Assembly: GCA_950295325.1 (NCBI GenBank)
Contig: OX485804.1
Span: 19,966,001 to 20,030,000, forward strand
Direction: 5' to 3'
Source of the DNA: Polytrichum commune
Taxonomy: Eukaryota; Streptophyta; Polytrichopsida; Polytrichales; Polytrichaceae
Length of the DNA stretch: 64,000 nucleotides
Each line of letters starts with the position of its first letter. Positions within the stretch are counted from its first letter, which is position 1. Positions 58,593-64,000 of the stretch are shown piece by piece. Below the pieces are notes generated by a model. It made no database searches, was not told the DNA's origin, and saw only the letters and a program-made list of their open reading frames with translations. The position numbers and the translations under genes are program-made.

Positions 58593-58937
58593 CTATCGGA
58601 TTGCACTATCGCCATAGCCAGGCTAAGAAGACCACTTCTGTGTTTGCAGAGCAGCTATGGCCAGTTCCCTTTAAGTCCTGATCGTTTCGAGAAATTGACA
58701 TCGATAAACTGCAGGGGATATGAGTGCTCACTTGCCGTGTTTCGGATTCCAGGGATAGATTGAGCTTTCTTTTGAATGACTGTACAGGAACTTGTGGGTA
58801 TGGTGCAGCGGTGCTGATGGCCATGGCCGGCTGTGGTGGAGGCTCTGAATGCTCAGACGAGTTGTCACGTTGGTAGGATGTTTAGAGGGAGGGGCCATGT
58901 TTATAAATTGAATCTGATTGTAGTACTAAACATATCA
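58593..58937 (-). other. Possible gene fragment on the minus strand
   Basis: A minus-strand frame at 58606-58824 begins MAISTAAPYPQVPVQ and is more protein-like than its surroundings, but I recognise no family. A GTGAGC...CTGCAG stretch inside it resembles splice signals only 23 bp apart, too short for an intron. Confidence 0.25.
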
Positions 58938-59479
58938 CTGCTGTTACAAGTTTCACGTCATGTTAAGGTGTGCACATATTGCAAGATCCCTTAACCTGCT
59001 TAGATCTTCTGTCACACAGCAACTCCAACTACAATGTCAACATCAGTTTGGGATTGTTCAGTTTCTGCCATATTTCAGTACTTGCTTGAATCAATTGGAA
59101 AGAATTTGTTAGCTAGCTCGACAAGGAGCACTAAAATGATGTCGCTCGATTTTGCAAGTTTCACGTCTTGTTGAGGTGTGCACATATTGCAAGGCGCCCT
59201 AACCTTCATAGATCTTCTGTCATACAACAGAGTCCAACTACTTGCTTGGATCAATTGGAAACAATTTGATAGCTAGCTCAACATGGAGCATTGAAACGTT
59301 ATCGCTATTACAAGTTTCACGTCTTGTTGGAGTGTGCATATATTGCCAGTTTCCCTAGCCTGCTTAGATCTTCCGCATTTCAGAAACTCTAGCTAGCTGG
59401 ACATCGGTATGTGATTTTATTAGTATTTGCCAGATTGCAGTTACTCCTCAGTTGGATACAATTTGTTAGCTAGCTCGAC
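58938..59479. repeat. Three diverged ~155-215-bp tandem units upstream of the MYND gene
   Basis: Each unit holds ACAAGTTTCACGTC(A/T)TGTT or a close variant, GTGTGCA(C/T)ATATTGC, CCTGCTTAGATCTTC or similar, and AATTTGTTAGCTAGCTCGAC. Units start near 58940, 59155 and 59310. The array ends exactly where the MYND frame begins, so it may have been its promoter region. Confidence 0.75.
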
Positions 59480-60928
59480 ATGGAGCTGCAAAAAATATGC
59501 ACCATGTGCAGCAACATGACCACCATTCTGTGCGGGACCTGCAAGTGCACAACATACTGCTCTGCCGCATGTCTCAAAGCCGACATGCCAGTACACTAGA
59601 TCCTCTGCGGCGAGCTTCAAAAGTTCATGGCACCACCAAGCGCATCACCAAGACATGGCATCTTCTTCCCAGTAGACCAGAAGACACCTCAATTCGTTTG
59701 GGCCACAACGCAGTGGCGCCCGCCAGAGGATGGTGACCCAAGGTATGAGAAACTGAACCTCAAATTAACCCTACCTTGGAGACCAAATCTCCGACAAGAT
59801 TAGAATCTATGGGAACTACATTCATTCTCGCCCTCGACACGATCAAATCATGGTGTTCATGAGAGACACATGTTGCGTAGATGGAGCCAAGGTGAACAGC
59901 AGCATCACTGCGCTCACCGAGGGTAATGCATTTCACTCCTGGCGTGGTGGAATGCTGGGAATAGATCCGGGACGGTACGTCAACTTCGACATGGTCGATT
60001 TCCGCGATGTGGTCGACCTCTTCTGCTCCTACCGTTCTGGAATCCAAATGAGCGGCGCTAGTTGCAATCGACACCACAAAGGGCCTGCTTCACCCCTCGA
60101 TGACATGCTCAAAAAATGATTCAAACAAGCCTGCAAATCCAATAGTAAAAAGACTGCATCATCCGGGACCGCATCATTATCATCGTCCTTTGGCAAAACG
60201 GGAGTTAATATCAATATTGAACAAGATACTACATCTCTGGATGATCTGCTGGACAATCTGAACTTCGGTGAGAGGAATAGAAACGAAACCTTACATGAGA
60301 CCAGAGGGCCTGCTTTACCCCACGAGTATGGCTTCAAAACATGATTCTTACAACCCGGCAAATCCAAGAGTAAAAAGACCGCATCCGGGACGGCATCATC
60401 ATCGATCCTCCTTTGGCAAAGCGGGGGTCAATATCGAAATCGTGCATGCTACTACATCTGTGAAGGATACGCTGAACAATCTAAACCTCGGTGAGAAGAA
60501 CCAAATCGAAACTGTAAACGAGACCGGAGCACCAGATGTCCGAGCAGACTTGGGGCTTCCAGGTGTGAGAATCAACTGCGTTGGAGACCGTGAGAGCAGC
60601 AAAGCGCAGTTTGAGGCGATCCCGCGGGAATTCCAGCTCTTCTATTTAGGCTAACCCTAAGGCCAAGGATTGGGGTTGGGCGTCTCCTATGGAATGGCAA
60701 CAACCGGCTGGGAGTGTGGTCGTTGTGCACGCTGAGAGGAATGAAGTTTTACCGCAACACCTGGGGGCATTGTGTTATTTGTGCCAGTATGTGATGCAGC
60801 CTCTCTTCGAGGTTTCCATGGGGGCAGGTATGGATCCTGCAAATCCCATACCCAAGGGTGATGTGTTGCGGAGGCTTACCTCGCGGGAATTCCAGCTCTT
60901 CTATTTAGGCTTCAGCAATTGGAAATGA
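59480..60928 (+). pseudogene. MYND-finger protein gene of fungal-type architecture, decayed
   Basis: The frame from ATG 59480 encodes an N-terminal MYND zinc finger with all metal ligands in order: C7, C10, C18, C21, C27 (in YCS), C31, H39, C42. The codon after H39 is TAG (59597-59599), where a Lys is usual. Then come HGIFFPVDQKTPQFVW, a frame change near 59770, IYGNYIHSRPRHDQ, VFMRDTCCVDG, FHSWRGGMLG and FRDVVDLFCSY; later GVRINCVGD, and near the C-terminus MEWQQPAGSVVVV and ALCYLCQYVMQPLFEVS. This succession along ~450 codons is what I know from MYND proteins of filamentous fungi, whose function is unclear. The middle (60082-60525) is expanded by a ~225-bp tandem duplication, and a 30-bp block is copied at 60623-60652 and 60882-60911. 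Stops and frameshifts make it a pseudogene unless spliced around. Confidence 0.85.
60082..60525 (+). repeat. ~225-bp tandem duplication inside the MYND pseudogene
   Basis: Copy 1 (about 60082-60303) and copy 2 (about 60308-60525) both run from CCTGCTT through AGTAAAAAGAC, TCCTTTGGCAAA, ACTACATCT and CTGAACTTCGG or AATCTAAACCTCGG to GAGACC. They differ by substitutions and small indels, so the duplication is not recent. Confidence 0.85.
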
Positions 60929-60980
60929 GACAATGATCCAAATTATAAAACCGTGCAACTGCCTTCATAGCACTTGCTCA

Positions 60981-61128
60981 TGTTGGATCGTTATCATCCA
61001 ACCTCAAGTATTTTCTGCTACTTAGTTTTAAGTTCTGTCCATATATTTAGTATATAATATGTGTTGTTCTTCGTATCTATAGTTACTTCACTTCAATAAA
61101 GTTTAGCATTTCTCCATGGTATCAGAGC
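60981..61128 (+). mobile_element. Short LTR followed by an initiator-Met primer binding site
   Basis: A ~136-bp segment starting TGTTGGATCG (60981) and ending TTTCTCCA (61116) is followed directly by TGGTATCAGAGCTGGG (61117-61132), the classic primer binding site of plant copia elements. No gag-pol or second LTR follows. LTRs this short with a primer site recall TRIM elements, or this is the 5' end of a truncated copia. Confidence 0.7.
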
Positions 61129-61177
61129 TGGGGTATCCCAGTGTAGAATCTTGTATAATGTCATGAGTTTGGGCTGG

Positions 61178-61610
61178 GGATTCGTGGCACTCAAGTAAAA
61201 TCATTCGGTAACGAAAATTGGATGAGTTCATCAAGAAGCTCGGATGGAGCTTACTTTAGTGAAACACCTCCGAGTTGGCATGTAAGATCTATTTTCTCCC
61301 TCATAGTTATTTTATAATTATTATTTAGTTGGCAAGGGCCAATGATGTGGCCTTGGATGCTCTAAGCCTATTTTCTAACCTTCCATGAGTTGATTCCAAG
61401 GCCATGATGTGGCTTTGAATTTCACATGATTATTTTGATAAATACCGCAAGAGATCAACATATGCAATATATAATTATGAAGTGTTGTCATAGACATTCT
61501 TTTTTCATAACTCATTTATTTTGCACATGTGTGATTGTTCAAACATTTGTAATATGGCAAAATAATATACATCACCTTGTGATAAATTGGTGAACTAAAA
61601 AAATAAATTC

Positions 61611-61643
<33 letters not shown>

Positions 61644-61830
61644 ATATAATTATATTTATTCTAAAATAACTAATATACACCATGTGATTTTAAAGATAAT
61701 ACAATATGTGATGAGGATAAAATATTACAATAATTCAGATAGGCTATAGTCAAAAACTTATGATTTTTTGAGTATACCCCATCCATAACGTTGTCCCACA
61801 AGTCTAATTCCAAATTACATATCATTTATA
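61178..61830 (+). repeat. Dispersed repeat segment, direct copy
   Basis: 61178-61515 is the inverted counterpart of 45400-45890, with GGGGATTCGTGGCACTCAAG, GTTTCACTAAAGT-like sequence inverted, GGCCATGATGTGGC and GTGTTGTCATAG. 61735-61830 is the inverted counterpart of about 44690-44775 (hairpin GGCTATAGTCA...TGAGTATACC, then GTCCCACAAGTCTAATTCCAA). An (ATT)n microsatellite lies at 61611-61640. Confidence 0.75.
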
Positions 61831-61959
61831 CCTTATATTATATTACCTAAAAATAAAATTGATATTTATATAATTTTTGTTATGTGTTTTATATTCTATC
61901 TTCATTTTGGTAATGTCTCCCAAATGCAGTTGTCAATGAAGCTCATTTTGGTAATAAAT

Positions 61960-62790
61960 TCATTTTGGTAATGTCGACAAGCTCGAACACCCAGACAAAT
62001 CCAATTTTGTCAAAGAAGTCAAGTTCTCCAATCCCTCTGGTAATGTCGTCAAGCTGGAACAATCAGACAAATTCAATTCTATCAAAGAACTCAACTTCCC
62101 CAATCCCTCCGGTAATGTCGACAAGCTCGAACACCCAGACAAATCCAATGTTGTCAAAGAAGTCAAGTTCCCCAATCCCTCCGGTAATGTCGTCAAGCTG
62201 GAACACTCAGACAATTTCAATGTCGTCAAAAAAGTCAAGTTCCCCAATCCCTGTGGTAATGTCGACAAGCTTGAACACCCAGACAAATCCAATATTGCCA
62301 AAGAAGTCAAGTTCCCCAATCCCTCCGGTAATGTCGTCAAGCTAGAACACATCGATAACAACAATTCCGTCAAAGAAGTCAAGTTCCCCAAACCCTCCGG
62401 TAATGTCGACAAGCTTGAACACCCCCACAAATCCAATGTTGTCAAAGAAGTCAAGTTCCCCAATCCCTCCGGTAATGTCGACAAGCTCGAACACCTAGTT
62501 AAATCCAATTTTGTCAAAGAAGTCAAGTTCCCCAAACCCTCCGGTAATGTCGACAAGCTTGAACACCCCCACAAATGCAATGTTGTCAAGGAAGTTAAGT
62601 TCCCCAATCCCTCCGGTAATGTCGTCAAGCATGAACACTCCCACAAATCCAATGTTGTCAAAGAAGTCAAGTTCCCCAATCCCTCCGGTAATGTCGTTAA
62701 GCTCGAACACGAAAACAAAGACAGTGTTGTCAAAGAAGTCAAGTATGCCAACATCTCCGGAAATGTTGTCAATTCCTCACATATCACTAG
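61960..62790 (-). repeat. 72-bp tandem array coding for LRRs
   Basis: Nearly exact 72-bp units (24 codons each) encode the LRR solenoid. Units share CTTGACTTCTTT/GACAA-type wording on the plus strand (for example AAAGAAGTCAAGTTCCCCAA) and differ mainly in the codons for the variable solvent-exposed positions. Such homogeneity shows recent unit turnover by unequal exchange or slippage. Confidence 0.9.
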
Positions 62791-64000
62791 TCGAAGGGAG
62801 CTTACACGAAGGTTTTTCATGCCCATGGAATTGTCCTTCAGCCATTGTGAAATTTCTTTATTTATATAAATTGCTTCTATTTTTTTGTAGTTCTGGGTTT
62901 CAAAAACACCACAAAATGTCAAAATTATGTTTCGTTAATAAGAATGGTAAATAAATTCAACTTCCGTGCTAAGATGAGATGGGAAAACCAATTCATTGCA
63001 TATTACACAAGTGTCAAATGTCAAATTTAAGCAGCTTAGAAACACAAACCTTTACCAACATATTTGTACTTGCATTTCAAAAAAATCAACCTTTCTTTGC
63101 ACCATACCTTGTCATGTGTTGATCCAATTCCTAAAGGAATCATGTTTAGTTTCCAAATTCGAGTGCCCAAATATTCCTCGTTTGTCTCGGCAATCATACG
63201 CCCCATGTCGCGTAGTTGGTCGTGCATTATTATTTTTCCAAATACTATCTCAACCAAGGATTTTTCCACCAATATATCAAGCACATGATTTGGGGAGGCA
63301 CCATTGTTGGTAAATAAAGACAAGGCTCTTTCTTTGTACATGCCTATGGGAAAGATGCATGCTAGATCTAAAAACATGTTTTTCTCATTGTTTTCCAATC
63401 CATCAAAACTTATCATCAAGGTACTCCAAAGCCCTTCATCGCCATCCAAATGCCTACCCCTTTTCATCCTTTGGAAAGCCCTTTCCCAACTTCGAATCCT
63501 CTCCTTTCCCCGTAAGAATGCACCCATCACTTTCAAGCTCAAAGGCAAGCCATTACATTTTTCTATAATTTTGTCACGTAGATCAAAGAGTCGTGGTGGC
63601 AATTGAGTTCCATCCACAAGAACGTAAGCATCAAAGAGTTCTTTTGATGCATTTCTATCTAACTTTTCAACATCTATCCTACCATTCACGTCCACACGAT
63701 TTTCAATTAAAGCCCAACCACGGGTTGTTATAATAATTTTGGTGCCATTGTTGACACAAGAAACATCCGCTGGTATTATTTCATGCACTTGAGTTGCATC
63801 TCTAGGATCATCCAATATTAGAAGGACCTTTTTTGTAGCCAACAACTCCCTCATTATCTTCTGTGCATCCACCAATGTCCAAGTGGACTCTTTGTCCCTT
63901 CCAAGCTCTTGTAAAATTTCACATAAGATTTCAAGTGAATTTCTACTTTTCAAATTTCCAATAAAACATGATGCATCATATGTGGACCTCACATCATCAA
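61960..64000 (-). CDS. TIR-type NB-ARC-LRR disease-resistance gene, partial
   Basis: The gene enters from the right edge on the minus strand; TIR domain and P-loop lie outside. Exon 63108-64000 encodes the NB-ARC domain: kinase-2 KVLLILDD, RNBS-B GTKIIITTR, the CNGLPLSLKVMG motif, an RNBS-D-like FLDLACIFPIGM, and MHD in IIMHDQLRDMGR. These intracellular receptors bind ADP/ATP and switch on immune signalling when a pathogen is sensed. An intron (62893-63107, GTATGG to CCCAG) links THDK to NYKKIEAIYIN in the second exon (61960-62892), which carries about 11 nearly identical 24-residue LRRs (LTTLPEGLGNLTSL core). The exon stops abruptly in LSTLPK, next to repeat sequence, so the end of the receptor may be truncated. 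Lack of Trp after kinase-2 and the linker style support the TIR class. Long plus-strand frames opposite the LRRs are shadows. Confidence 0.88.

Noticed and set aside
61965-62954. Plus-strand Ser/Pro-rich frames opposite the LRR exon
   Set aside because: Their ~24-residue period is just the antisense of the 72-bp LRR units.

Overview
This is nuclear DNA of a land plant. The evidence is a plant Ty1/copia retrotransposon, plant gypsy, hAT, MULE and PIF/Harbinger-like remnants, a plastid rpoC1 fragment carried as nuclear DNA, GT-AG introns, and part of an NB-ARC/LRR resistance gene of TIR type. The LRR block (24-residue repeats ending in a GCSSL-type segment) and a fungal-type MYND-finger gene copy make me think of a non-flowering plant such as a bryophyte, lycophyte or fern, but I cannot name a genus. 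Most of the window is AT-rich and repeat-filled, and the only gene that looks functional for the host is the partial resistance gene at the right edge.

Layout. 1-20.6 kb: gene-poor sequence with short inverted-repeat elements (3532-4323 and 5873-6548 with 8-bp target duplications; 12143-12679 with a TTA duplication) and several ~200-bp tandem duplications. 20.6-24.4 kb: a hAT deletion derivative with perfect 8-bp target duplication nested in a Harbinger-like element, then tandem repeats and another 8-bp-TSD MITE. 24.5-30.1 kb: a complete, very young copia element on the minus strand with 192-bp LTRs that differ at one position, a 1364-codon gag-pol and a leader made of a perfect-period 120-bp tandem array. 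31.2-34.1 kb: a GC-richer decayed multi-exon gene of unknown family that carries short palindromes, followed by a cluster of four hairpins. 34.7-35.6 kb: an AT-rich foldback-like array abutting a plastid rpoC1 insertion.

36.0-40.6 kb: two convergent genes, a zinc-finger protein on + and a broken MULE-type transposase on -, separated by a ~180-bp tandem array that shares an ATACCTTATC motif with the surrounding DNA. I infer this is one decayed two-gene transposon. 41.7-43.1 kb: a Harbinger-like element with TAA duplication. 44.4-46.8 kb: a 394-bp duplication, a segment repeated in inverted orientation at 61.2-61.9 kb, and a second palindrome cluster.

46.9-58.6 kb: at least five copies of one LTR family in both orientations, two of them solo LTRs with target duplications (53465-55628, exact; 57428-58587, one mismatch). 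Full copies carry a different internal minisatellite. A gypsy gag-protease remnant (48.2-50.5 kb) and a fragment of a host DUF2985/PLAC8-type membrane-protein gene (52.9-53.4 kb) lie between them. 59.5-60.9 kb: a decayed full-length MYND-finger gene of the architecture known from filamentous fungi. 61.0-61.1 kb: a short LTR followed by an initiator-Met primer binding site. 62.0-64.0 kb: the TNL-type resistance gene, entering from the right edge on the minus strand.

The best candidates for something new are the dispersed palindromes with ACGAACG/CGTTCGT arms, the convergent zinc-finger/MULE unit, the fungal-type MYND copy, and the tandem-array leader of the copia element.
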